Assembly (NCBI GenBank): GCA_022360535.1
Contig: JAKSCP010000255.1
Coordinates: 1 to 8,213 of the forward strand
Reading direction: 5' to 3'
Length of the DNA: 8,213 bases
Source of the DNA: Pseudomonadales bacterium
GTDB lineage: Bacteria; Pseudomonadota; Gammaproteobacteria; Pseudomonadales; Pseudohongiellaceae
The first letter of the stretch is position 1; each line of letters opens with the position of its first letter. The translations under genes were made by a program, and so were the position numbers. This document shows positions 1 to 6,759 of this stretch, piece after piece. The notes below the pieces were generated by a model. It did no database searches. It saw nothing but the letters and a program-made list of their open reading frames with translations, and was not told the DNA's origin.

Positions 1-1785
1 GAGCTTTCGATCACTCCAGCCGAGTCTGCGGTCTCGGGAACAATTGAATTTGACCCACAAGCCTTGGCGAATGAATTTTTGAGTTCCGAACTCCTCAACG
101 ATTGGGTGCTATTCAACGAACGACTGCAGGCCGACTTTCGTACTGTATTCACTACTGACAACAGTGGTTTGCGACTGGAGTCACTCAGCGTGGATTTGGA
201 TGGGGCTGGCTCTACCCTGCAACTGGCTAAGAACGATGAAGCAGGACGGGCGCTGACACAGCTGTCCTTGCCAATTTCAATAAGCCTCTTACCAAATACT
301 GTGAATCAGAGCTTTCGCATCCAGGCTTCCGATCTCTACGGCACTCTGTCTCTGATCGAAGCTGATAACGAGCTGTATCTCGAAGCCTCACTCACGGAGT
401 TGCTCGCCAACTGCGATGACTTCAGCCGCTGCAGAAGCCGAGGCAATTTTCGATCGCAGGCCCTTAGCTTCAGTATTGCCGGTGTCCAGGGCGAGAGTCT
501 GGTAGCCGAAGGCGAGCTGGAGATTGAGAACCTGCCTGATCTTATCGAAATCGAAGCGCGCAACGTGACAACGTCCCTGGGCTCTGCGCAATTTCAAGAT
601 TGGCAAACCAGCGCACAATTCTCGATCGAGCGCGTATTTCTGATTTTGGGGGAGTTGGACCGCGCGCAGGTTCGATTTCGCAGCGAAGAACTGTCTGTCG
701 CTTCAGAAGACATCCAATTCACCAATCCTGCAGTGCAAGGATTGATCAACTATTCTGGCGGTTCTTTCGCGGGATCACTGGATCTTGCTCTGGGGACTGC
801 AGGGGATTTCCAGAGTCCGCTGATTCAAACCTCCTTCAATCATTCGCTGGAACGGGATCGCGGAAATCTGAACCTGGAAATTGCCGGCCACGAGTTTTCC
901 GTGCAAGCATTAAGCGAGCTTGTGCAACAACAGTTGCTGACTGCAGACATCAGCTCAGGATCTATCAATGGCGAAACAGAGATTGCCTGGACATTGAGCG
1001 CTGATAACGGATGGCAAGTGGAAGGCCCGGCCTCATTCTCCCTGAACGATATTAGCGGTAGCATTGAAGACACTTTAATCATAGGTCTGAATACAACAGC
1101 CACAGCCCAGGTAGAAGACTGGCAGACACTAGTGAGTGACCAGAACCTCACAGCCAGTATCGAGGTAGTGGATGTCGGACTGCCTATAAACAATGTGCAA
1201 TGGCAGTACGCGTTCGATACCGCAGTGCCTGAGATTACTGTGAGTGAACTCAACTCAGATTTCTTCGGTGGCAAAGTCGAAATCGCTGATTTCCGACTCG
1301 ATCCGACTCAGCCGGAGCAGGAACTCACCGTGGTACTATCGCGCCTGGACCTGGAGTCAATCGTAGACCTGGCGGGCTACCCGGAGATTTTTGTCGACGG
1401 ACTTATCAGTGGCTATATCCCCCTGATCGTCCGAGAGGGCCAGATACTGGTGGATGAAGGCCTGGTGGGCGCATTGCAACCCGGCGGTACTATTCGCTAC
1501 ACACCGGAAACCACAGCGACGGAGGTGGTAAATTCAAGCGTACAACTGGTCAACGATGCCTTGTCAAACTATCAGTATGAAACTCTGGATACTCGGGTCT
1601 ATTATGATGAGAACGGCGATCTACTCCTGGAGGTAGAGCTGCAAGGCATCAATCCGGACATGAACGGTGGCCAGCCTATTAATCTGAATGTGAATGTAAC
1701 CAATAACATCCCTAGCCTGTTGCGGAGTCTGCGAGCAGGCCAGGTCATCCAGGACAGACTGGAACAGCAACTGCAAAATCGTTAG
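1..1785 (+). CDS. ydbH: YdbH-family AsmA-like intermembrane phospholipid transport protein (5' partial)
   Basis: The frame is open from base 1, so this is the C-terminal 594 residues of a longer protein; E. coli YdbH is roughly 880 residues. YdbH, with TamB and YhdP, is known as a partly redundant AsmA-like bridge carrying phospholipids from inner to outer membrane. The visible part has long alternating polar/hydrophobic beta-strand sequence, few charged clusters and almost no cysteine, as expected of a beta-groove protein. The recognisable C-terminal signature is LISGYIPLIVREGQ followed by a GG-T-I-R-Y stretch (around bases 1405-1500), typical of the 'dicarboxylate transport'/YdbH domain. 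Two cysteines six residues apart (bases 412-414 and 430-432) could form a disulfide. The identification rests mainly on the next two genes being unmistakable ynbE and ydbL. The TTG at 64 is an internal leucine, not the start. The N-terminal membrane anchor is outside the window. Confidence 0.9.
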   Translation, partial: ELSITPAESAVSGTIEFDPQALANEFLSSELLNDWVLFNERLQADFRTVFTTDNSGLRLESLSVDLDGAGSTLQLAKNDEAGRALTQLSLPISISLLPNTVNQSFRIQASDLYGTLSLIEADNELYLEASLTELLANCDDFSRCRSRGNFRSQALSFSIAGVQGESLVAEGELEIENLPDLIEIEARNVTTSLGSAQFQDWQTSAQFSIERVFLILGELDRAQVRFRSEELSVASEDIQFTNPAVQGLINYSGGSFAGSLDLALGTAGDFQSPLIQTSFNHSLERDRGNLNLEIAGHEFSVQALSELVQQQLLTADISSGSINGETEIAWTLSADNGWQVEGPASFSLNDISGSIEDTLIIGLNTTATAQVEDWQTLVSDQNLTASIEVVDVGLPINNVQWQYAFDTAVPEITVSELNSDFFGGKVEIADFRLDPTQPEQELTVVLSRLDLESIVDLAGYPEIFVDGLISGYIPLIVREGQILVDEGLVGALQPGGTIRYTPETTATEVVNSSVQLVNDALSNYQYETLDTRVYYDENGDLLLEVELQGINPDMNGGQPINLNVNVTNNIPSLLRSLRAGQVIQDRLEQQLQNR

Positions 1786-1870
1786 CCATACATTAAGGCT
1801 TTATTCATCTGGTACAGACTACAGTGGTAATATCAGGTGGGAACAAGTGGGAATAGGAACGAGACGAGGC

Positions 1871-2062
1871 ATGAATACAGCCCTGAAATATAGCGCGCTA
1901 GCAAGCATCATTGGACTACTGATCGCTTGCACGCCAACAGTACAAGTCGCGGTTCCCAACGAACCGATTACGATCAACTTAAATGTGCGTATCGAACACG
2001 AGATCAGAGTTCAGGTCGAAGAAGATCTGGATGATATCTTTGCCGATAGCGATCTGTTTTAG
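1871..2062 (+). CDS. ynbE: YnbE family outer-membrane lipoprotein
   Basis: A 63-residue lipoprotein. A short hydrophobic signal (residues 5-19) ends in the lipobox LIAC, with the lipidated cysteine at position 20 followed by Thr, which favours outer-membrane sorting. The mature part carries EPITINLNVRIEHEI, nearly identical to the core of E. coli YnbE as I know it, and ends in the family's SDLF. YnbE is known to pair with the C-terminal end of YdbH by beta-strand addition, completing the bridge at the outer membrane. The alternating pattern of the core fits one amphipathic strand. The ATG at 1871 is preferred over the in-frame GTG at 1847, because it places the hydrophobic stretch near the N-terminus as in known YnbE; purine-rich sequence (1855-1869) precedes it. 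It lies 85 bases after ydbH, with the same orientation and no terminator seen. Confidence 0.93.
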   Translation: MNTALKYSALASIIGLLIACTPTVQVAVPNEPITINLNVRIEHEIRVQVEEDLDDIFADSDLF

Positions 2063-2067
2063 GGAGG
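2061..2067 (+). promoter_or_regulatory. Ribosome binding site of ydbL
   Basis: AGGGAGG lies seven bases before the ATG at 2075 and overlaps the last two bases of the ynbE stop codon. This strong site supports the ATG at 2075 and suggests coupled translation of ynbE and ydbL. Confidence 0.75.
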
Positions 2068-2074
2068 ACTGGAC

Positions 2075-2416
2075 ATGAAATCATTGCAAAAAATATTCGA
2101 AGCGAGTTTAGTTTTGGTCCTCCTGCTTTGGGCTGCCAGCGCACAGGCAATCACATTACAGGAAGCCAAGGCCGATGGCCTGATAGGTGAACAACGTGAT
2201 GGCTATGTGGGTATTGTGGTGGCAAGCCCATCATCGGAGCTGAGAGCGCTGGTGACGGAAGTAAATAATCAGCGTCGTTCCCGCTACCGGGAAATTGCAC
2301 AGCAGCGCGGCATTTCTGTTGAACAGGTAGCAGCCGTAGCGGCTGAACGTGCGGTCCAGGAAACTCAGCCCGGGCACTACATTCAGGCTGCCAACGGGAG
2401 CTGGGTGCGCAAGTAA
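2075..2416 (+). CDS. ydbL: YdbL family periplasmic protein (DUF1318)
   Basis: 113 residues. A Sec signal peptide covers residues 1-25 (Lys near the start, hydrophobic core 11-20, cleavage after AQA). The mature part begins ITLQEAKADGLIGEQ and ends HYIQAANGSWVRK, both matching E. coli YdbL as I recall it. In between is a charged helical region with VNNQRRSRYREIAQQ, the family core. YdbL is known as the third partner of YdbH and YnbE, acting in the periplasm like a chaperone or regulator that keeps YnbE from forming excess multimers. It sits 12 bases after ynbE. Its stop is six bases from that of the convergent dehydrogenase gene, leaving no room for a normal terminator between them. No oddity in length or sequence. 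Confidence 0.93.
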   Translation: MKSLQKIFEASLVLVLLLWAASAQAITLQEAKADGLIGEQRDGYVGIVVASPSSELRALVTEVNNQRRSRYREIAQQRGISVEQVAAVAAERAVQETQPGHYIQAANGSWVRK

Positions 2417-2422
2417 TCTAAG

Positions 2423-3571
2423 CTAATCCTGGTGGAGCTTACTGCGATCTAACTCGTCAATAGATGCGCAGCCCATCAGGATCATATCCCGTTCGATTTC
2501 ATCTCTGAGTCGAGTCAATGCGCGGTCGACACCAGCATACCCTCCGGCTGCGACCGCATAGAGATAGCCCCTGCCAATCATGCAGGCCTTCGCTCCCATA
2601 GACAGCGCCTTGAGCACATGGGTGCCACGTCGCACACCTCCATCGAGAATCACTTCAATGCGATCCCCGACCGCGTCCACGATATCACCCAGCTGATCGA
2701 ATGGTGCCGTTGAGCCATCCAATTGCCGACCCCCATGATTGGAAATCATCACCGCACTAGCGCCAATGTCTGCCGCACGTCTGGCATCCTCCACTGACAT
2801 CACTCCTTTAATAGCAAAGGGCTTACCCCAACGTTTAATGGCTTCTTCGGCATCTTTCCAGGTAATAGAACGATCAAACTGGCTGTTCATGTAGCCAACC
2901 ACGGAGGTAAGCTTGCCGCTGCCCTCGGAAATTCTTCCGGCCACATTGGCCAGCTCAAATTTACGGCGCAGTAAATAGTTCAGACTCCAGCTCGGGTGAG
3001 TTGCAAAACTGAACAGACTCTTGAGGGTAAACTTTGGTGGGATGATCATCCCGGTGTATAGGTCTTTTTCACGGTTACCGGCAACCAGAGTATCCACCGT
3101 CAGACAGATCGCCGAGTAATCTGCTTCCTTGCAACGATCAATAAAGTCCCAACTCATACCGCGATCCTTGTGGATGTAGAGTTGGAAACATTTCGGCCCC
3201 GGCGTGGACTCACCAACTTCTTCAATGCTGGTGGTGGACAGAGATGACAGGCTGTACATCGTCTTGTGCTTATGCGCTGCGCGAGCGACTGCCAGTTCTC
3301 CCTCGTGATGAAACAACCGGGTCATGGCGGTAGGAGAACAAAACACCGGCCAATCGATATCCTGCCCCAATACATTGACCCCGAGCTGCATACCACTGAG
3401 GTCTGCCAGCGCATCAGGAATCAGACGGACTGAATCGAAGGCTTCGGTATTGCGCCGCAGCGTCACCTCATCATCGGAGCCACCATCGATATAGTGAAAC
3501 AACGGGGCAGGCAGACGTTGTTGGGCAAGTTTGCGGAAATCCGCCGTGTTGTTGCAGTCCTTGATTTGCAA
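2423..3571 (-). CDS. FMN-dependent alpha-hydroxy-acid dehydrogenase (LldD/glycolate oxidase family)
   Basis: 382 residues, close to the usual 350-400. The family oxidises L-2-hydroxyacids (lactate, glycolate, mandelate) to 2-oxoacids with FMN in a TIM barrel. The expected catalytic set is visible: Tyr27 (HYIDGG), Tyr132 (FQLYIHKDRG), Asp160 (LTVDT), Lys255 (AIKGV), His279 and Arg282 (SNHGGRQLD), then DGGVRRG (310-316) and GRG (333-335) for the flavin phosphate. His279 is the probable catalytic base by analogy with flavocytochrome b2 His373. A long loop (about 170-225, partly hydrophobic and basic) resembles the membrane-associating loop of LldD and mandelate dehydrogenase, so the acceptor is more likely the quinone pool than oxygen; that is inference. 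Substrate cannot be fixed from sequence, so no symbol is given. The gene stands alone, with no lactate permease or lldR-type regulator adjacent. Translation starts at TTG; the next in-frame Met is residue 61, inside the domain. Confidence 0.92.
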   Translation of the reverse strand: MQIKDCNNTADFRKLAQQRLPAPLFHYIDGGSDDEVTLRRNTEAFDSVRLIPDALADLSGMQLGVNVLGQDIDWPVFCSPTAMTRLFHHEGELAVARAAHKHKTMYSLSSLSTTSIEEVGESTPGPKCFQLYIHKDRGMSWDFIDRCKEADYSAICLTVDTLVAGNREKDLYTGMIIPPKFTLKSLFSFATHPSWSLNYLLRRKFELANVAGRISEGSGKLTSVVGYMNSQFDRSITWKDAEEAIKRWGKPFAIKGVMSVEDARRAADIGASAVMISNHGGRQLDGSTAPFDQLGDIVDAVGDRIEVILDGGVRRGTHVLKALSMGAKACMIGRGYLYAVAAGGYAGVDRALTRLRDEIERDMILMGCASIDELDRSKLHQD

Positions 3572-3578
3572 GGCTTTT

Positions 3579-3584
3579 CTCCTT
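3579..3584 (-). promoter_or_regulatory. Ribosome binding site fixing the TTG start of the hydroxyacid dehydrogenase
   Basis: On the minus strand, AAGGAG is followed by a 7-base spacer and then TTG (3571-3569). Near-ideal sequence and spacing decide this start, since no in-frame ATG exists before residue 61. Confidence 0.8.
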
Positions 3585-3688
3585 CTTTTCTTTTAGCACG
3601 CCAAGCGCAGCGCCCAAGCATAGCAGGAACACCGCTGGGCTAGAATTGTATTTGGTGGCGGGCCCAAATTGAGGCAGTATGGTGAGCC

Positions 3689-4126
3689 ATGATCTATGTC
3701 CTGTTGCGCTACATCCACCTGATCGCAGTCTTGGTGCTCGTCGGTGGAGTACTGATTGAAAATGCCGCCACCAAGAAAGTGATCAATCAGGAAGATGCCC
3801 GTAATCTGGCGCGTGTCGACGCAGCCTGCGGCATGAGCGTTGTGGTGATTCTCGCTGCTGGACTGGTGCTGTGGTTTGCTGTGGGAAAACCACCGGAGTT
3901 CTACACACCGAATCCCGTGTTTCAGGCGAAGCTGGCTTTATTCATCGCCCTGCTGGGGTTTGCCATTAAACCGGCCCTGTTCTTCATGCAGCATAAAAAC
4001 ACCGAAAAAGAAGAGATATCCGTGCCCAACGCTGTAAGACTCTGCTTGCGAGCAGAAATTGCAATTGTTGTTATCATGCCGGTACTGGCGTGGTTAATGG
4101 CACGTGGCGTCGGACTCCCGGCTTAA
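3689..4126 (+). CDS. DUF2214-type four-helix inner-membrane protein
   Basis: 145 residues with four predicted membrane helices at about 3-24, 47-66, 79-100 and 119-138, joined by short charged loops. The opening (Y-I-H-L-I-A-V-L-x-L-V-G-G), a loop carrying DARNLARVDAACG, the Asn-Pro-x-Phe-x-x-K before helix 3 and the closing MARG match the pattern I know for DUF2214, a predicted membrane family of unknown function. His10 in helix 1 and Lys94 in helix 3 are buried polar residues; a conserved helix-1 histidine recalls haem- or metal-handling membrane proteins such as CopD and HemJ, but this is only an analogy. It is divergent from the hydroxyacid dehydrogenase with 117 bases between, and 56 bases before the next gene. 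The ATG at 3689 has only a weak binding site (GGTGAG very close; GAGG further up). Function not known. Confidence 0.8.
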   Translation: MIYVLLRYIHLIAVLVLVGGVLIENAATKKVINQEDARNLARVDAACGMSVVVILAAGLVLWFAVGKPPEFYTPNPVFQAKLALFIALLGFAIKPALFFMQHKNTEKEEISVPNAVRLCLRAEIAIVVIMPVLAWLMARGVGLPA

Positions 4127-4133
4127 TGCCTGC

Positions 4134-4184
4134 TTATTGAAAGTCTCTATTTATTAACAGCAGCTATTTATTGAAAACCCTAAT
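4134..4184 (+). repeat. Three imperfect 17-bp direct repeats upstream of the methyltransferase-like gene
   Basis: Units start at 4134, 4151 and 4168, each opening with TTATT. Units 1 and 2 share 12 of 17 bases, including the closing CTAT. Units 1 and 3 also share 12 of 17, including TTATTGAAA. The array fills the gap between the DUF2214 gene and the next gene and runs into its possible start codons (TTG 4171, ATG 4183). It could be a small tandem duplication, a binding-site array or chance in AT-rich sequence. Confidence 0.45.
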
Positions 4185-4953
4185 GGTTCATTATTCATCA
4201 ACACCGATCGGACGTTGCTTGTTGCTACTGCTTGGCATGCAACTCGCTGTCAACAGTGTTGCCCAGGACAGTGCAGCACTGCGACGCGCAATCTCGGGAC
4301 CGGACCGGGAAGTAACGGACTTCGCCAGAGACGCAGCACGCAAACCGGTAGAGGTCCTGGCTTTTCTGGGTATTGAGCCGGGCATGACGGTGCTGGATGT
4401 CTACGCCGCCGGTGGTTATTACACCTTTATCTTATCCAAAGCGGTGGGGCCGGAAGGTATTGTCTATGCGCAAAACACACAACGGGGCCTGCAGTTCAAA
4501 GAAGATCGACAGGAGATCACCCAGGGCGAGGCACTAGCGAACAAAATTCAACGTGGTGGACTTGATAACGTACGCCCAATTGTTGGTGCTGTGCGTGAAT
4601 TAACTCTTCCAGACGAATCACTGGATGCCGTGTTACTGATGCAAACGCTGCACGACACTTACAATAACAGCCCAACACGGGCGGTGGAGTTACTGCTCAG
4701 CCTGAAATCCAAACTCAAACCTGGCGGAATCATCGGTATCTCGGATCATGTCGGGGTCGCCGGCAATGACAATGCTGATCTCCATAGAATGCAATTCGAA
4801 CAAGCCGTTGCTGTAGCCGAACAAGCTGGATTCATTGTGCAAAGCAGTGACATTCTGCGTAACCCCGCTGATATTTACAGCCGCAGCATCTTCGACCCGC
4901 GGCTCGCCAGAAATACGGATCGCTTTCTGCTGCGGTTAATCAAACCGGACTAG
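4183..4953 (+). CDS. Exported class I SAM-dependent methyltransferase-fold protein (COG4798-like)
   Basis: 256 residues from the ATG at 4183, or 260 from an in-frame TTG at 4171. Neither start has a clear ribosome binding site. I prefer the ATG because the TTG lies in a repeat; numbering below is from the TTG. A signal peptide is evident: Arg15, hydrophobic 16-30, cleavage likely after Ala31 (SVA). The mature protein starts with ISGPDREVTDFARDAARKP, a family hallmark, then GIEPGMTVLDVYAAGGYYT (68-85). That is a methyltransferase motif I in which the usual GxGxG is replaced by YAAGGYY. A Rossmann order follows: YAQN (99-102), LTLPDESLDAVLL with HD at 161-162, LKPGG (182-186) and ISDH (190-193). 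The family is a predicted methyltransferase of unknown substrate. Export is hard to reconcile with cytoplasmic SAM, so it may bind another ligand. It is 112 bases before the molybdoenzyme gene, so a shared operon is possible but not shown. Confidence 0.8.
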   Translation: MVHYSSTPIGRCLLLLLGMQLAVNSVAQDSAALRRAISGPDREVTDFARDAARKPVEVLAFLGIEPGMTVLDVYAAGGYYTFILSKAVGPEGIVYAQNTQRGLQFKEDRQEITQGEALANKIQRGGLDNVRPIVGAVRELTLPDESLDAVLLMQTLHDTYNNSPTRAVELLLSLKSKLKPGGIIGISDHVGVAGNDNADLHRMQFEQAVAVAEQAGFIVQSSDILRNPADIYSRSIFDPRLARNTDRFLLRLIKPD

Positions 4954-4990
4954 AGAACCCTCGATAGCTCCCATAGTTAGCACCCCATTC

Positions 4991-5009
4991 GGTCCAGCGG
5001 CTTTGGACC
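4991..5009 (+). other. Short perfect hairpin before the molybdoenzyme gene
   Basis: GGTCCA (4991-4996) and TGGACC (5004-5009) are perfect inverted arms around a 7-base loop, 38 bases after the methyltransferase-like stop and 57 before the next ATG. No T-run follows on either strand, so it is not a standard intrinsic terminator. It could be an operator or an mRNA stem-loop, or chance. Confidence 0.3.
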
Positions 5010-5065
5010 CACTACGGTGAATTTGATAACCTCGTGCAATTCAAAACACCCCAGCGGAAAGGCGT

Positions 5066-6397
5066 ATGCCAAATAACAAACAACAAGCCCTATTGAAAGA
5101 CACTGGCATCCATCAGCTCTACGGCGAGAATCCATTTGCGGCCGATCAACTGCTATGGGGACGTCAGAGTGAGCCGCTCACCCGCCGCGGTTTTCTCAAG
5201 AAGAGCAGCCTGATGGCTATGGGCGCTGCGCTTGGCATGAGTATTCCTTTCGCGCGCAATATGCCTGCCGGTTTGATTCCCGCCGCCTTTGCCGCTGAAG
5301 GTGCTGCCGATGTGATCCCGGGCAAAGATGGGCTGGTGGTACTAAATGACCGCCCAGTAAATGCCGAGACCCCCGCCCATCTATTGAACGATGACATCAC
5401 CCCAAATGACCGGATGTTCATTCGCAACAATGGTATACCGCCGGAAAATGTCGAACCGGATACCTGGACTTTAGAAGTAGGCGGCGAATCCTGTCAGCGC
5501 CCTACCAGCTTCACCATCGCCGATTTGCGGTCTCGCTTCGAAGAAGTCAGTCTGCAACTACAACTGGAATGTGGTGGCAACGGACGCAGCGAGTTCGTGC
5601 CCGCAGCCAGTGGCAATCAATGGACAACTGGTGCCGTGGGCTGCCCGATTTTTACCGGTGTACGTTTGAGAGATGTATTGAATTACTGCGGTGTCTCCGA
5701 AGATGCCGTCTATGTTGGCTATTATGGCGCTGACACCCACACCAGCGGTAATCCGGACCTGGATCCAATTTCACGGGGTGTGCCCATTGCCAAGGCGATG
5801 GAGCGGGAATCTATCATTGCCTGGGCAATGAATGGGGAAGACATTCCCATGCAGAATGGGTATCCGCTGCGTATGGTTTGCGCCGGCTGGCCCGGATCTG
5901 TTTCCGGCAAATGGTTAAATCGACTAGTGGTTCGAGACCGTGTGCATGACGGCGAAAAGATGTCGGCACCCTCCTATTCAGTACCCACTGTTCCGGTTGC
6001 GCCCGGCAGCCGAGTACCCAACGAAGACATGCGCATCATCGAGTCCATGCCGGTGAAATCTCTGGTGACATTCCCGCAATCAGGTATCAGCCAGGATTTT
6101 AGACAGAGAATGACTGTTAGGGGTCACGCATGGGCTGGCGATAATCAAATCAGCGCAGTGTTTATTTCCATCGATTTTGGCGCTACCTGGTTACCTTCAG
6201 CACTGAATCCAGCGGCCAATCGTCTGGCCTGGCAAACCTGGGAGACCTGGGTGCAGTTCCCGGAACCCGGTTACTACGAAATCTGGGCACGGGCGATGGA
6301 CGAAAGAGGCCGCTCGCAACCAATGGTTGTTCCAGGTTGGAACCCACGTGGTTATCTCAACAATGCCTGTCATCGCGTTGCAGTGCAGGCGGTTTAG
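5066..6397 (+). CDS. Tat-exported molybdenum sulfite-oxidase-family dehydrogenase (SorA/SoxC-like)
   Basis: 443 residues. A twin-arginine signal, LTRRGFLKKSS (38-48), is followed by a hydrophobic stretch and AFA at 74-76, so the enzyme is exported folded with molybdopterin. The catalytic domain (about 100-290) matches the sulfite oxidase family: HLLNDDITPNDRMFIRNNG (105-123), then LECGGNGRSEF, where Cys169 is the expected molybdenum ligand, then FTGVRLRDVL (196-205) and GKWLNRLVVRD (281-291). The C-terminal part (about 305-440) looks like the Mo-co dimerisation domain: RGHAWAGDNQI, then VFISIDFGATW and a Trp-rich end. The reaction is probably sulfite to sulfate, with electrons going to the cytochrome encoded two bases downstream; another small oxyanion or sulfoxide-type substrate is possible. 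There are 39 residues before the twin arginines, a long n-region, with no in-frame ATG nearer. A GGAAAGG-type binding site lies just before the ATG. Confidence 0.9.
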   Translation: MPNNKQQALLKDTGIHQLYGENPFAADQLLWGRQSEPLTRRGFLKKSSLMAMGAALGMSIPFARNMPAGLIPAAFAAEGAADVIPGKDGLVVLNDRPVNAETPAHLLNDDITPNDRMFIRNNGIPPENVEPDTWTLEVGGESCQRPTSFTIADLRSRFEEVSLQLQLECGGNGRSEFVPAASGNQWTTGAVGCPIFTGVRLRDVLNYCGVSEDAVYVGYYGADTHTSGNPDLDPISRGVPIAKAMERESIIAWAMNGEDIPMQNGYPLRMVCAGWPGSVSGKWLNRLVVRDRVHDGEKMSAPSYSVPTVPVAPGSRVPNEDMRIIESMPVKSLVTFPQSGISQDFRQRMTVRGHAWAGDNQISAVFISIDFGATWLPSALNPAANRLAWQTWETWVQFPEPGYYEIWARAMDERGRSQPMVVPGWNPRGYLNNACHRVAVQAV

Positions 6398-6399
6398 CC

Positions 6400-6759
6400 A
6401 TGAAGAATAAACTACTAAGCTGTTTCGCCCTATTGCTTCTCGTGTCCTTGCACAGCACAGCGCAGGAAACCGATAGCGGTACTGGATTGATTATGGCGGA
6501 AGGCTGGGAAACGGTTCGGGCAACCTGTACCGAATGCCATTCAGCGCAGCTAATCACGTCGAATTCTGGCAGCAGAGCCGTCTGGAAGAGTCGCATCCTG
6601 TGGATGCAGGATACTCAAGGATTGCAACAACTCACACCGGATACGGAAAACACTATCTTGACCTACCTGGCTGACCACTATGGTCAAAAAGAAGCGACTC
6701 GTCGGGCAGCATTACCGACGATATTGATGCCAGAGAATCCCTACCCCATTTTGAACTGA
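6400..6759 (+). CDS. Small periplasmic monohaem cytochrome c (SorB-like partner of the molybdoenzyme)
   Basis: 119 residues from the ATG at 6400, two bases after the molybdoenzyme stop. The earlier in-frame ATG at 6337 lies inside the upstream gene and would put 21 extra residues before the signal peptide, so it is rejected. The Sec signal covers residues 1-21 (hydrophobic 9-17, cleavage after STA). The mature protein has one haem site, CTECH at 43-47, with His47 as proximal ligand. The WKSRILWMQDTQGLQQL segment (62-78) supplies Met69 as the likely distal ligand; this W-x-x-x-I-x-W-M pattern is familiar from cytochromes paired with sulfite-oxidase-type enzymes. Its role by context is to accept electrons from the molybdenum centre and pass them to the respiratory chain. 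Residues 84-94 form the usual C-terminal helix (ENTILTYLADH). It is followed by a Pro-rich tail. The stop overlaps the next start by one base. Confidence 0.9.
   Translation: MKNKLLSCFALLLLVSLHSTAQETDSGTGLIMAEGWETVRATCTECHSAQLITSNSGSRAVWKSRILWMQDTQGLQQLTPDTENTILTYLADHYGQKEATRRAALPTILMPENPYPILN

Noticed and set aside
840..1274. 144-codon minus-strand open frame inside ydbH
   Set aside because: Its composition is Ser/Cys-rich without domain features, and it is antisense to a well-supported coding frame.
2419..2441. Inverted repeat TAAGCT / AGCTTA between the convergent ydbL and hydroxyacid dehydrogenase genes, considered as a bidirectional terminator
   Set aside because: The stem is only 6 bp, AT-containing, with an 11-base loop and no T-run on either side.
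3604..3641. Imperfect inverted repeat (AGCGCAGCG / CGCTGGGCT, 8 of 9) in the divergent gap, considered as an operator
   Set aside because: It has one mismatch and a 20-base loop in locally GC-rich sequence, so it is easily explained by chance. No convincing -35/-10 pair could be placed around it.
6337..6399. Earlier ATG in frame with the cytochrome gene
   Set aside because: It lies inside the molybdoenzyme coding sequence and would bury the signal peptide behind 21 residues; the ATG at 6400 gives a normal Sec signal.
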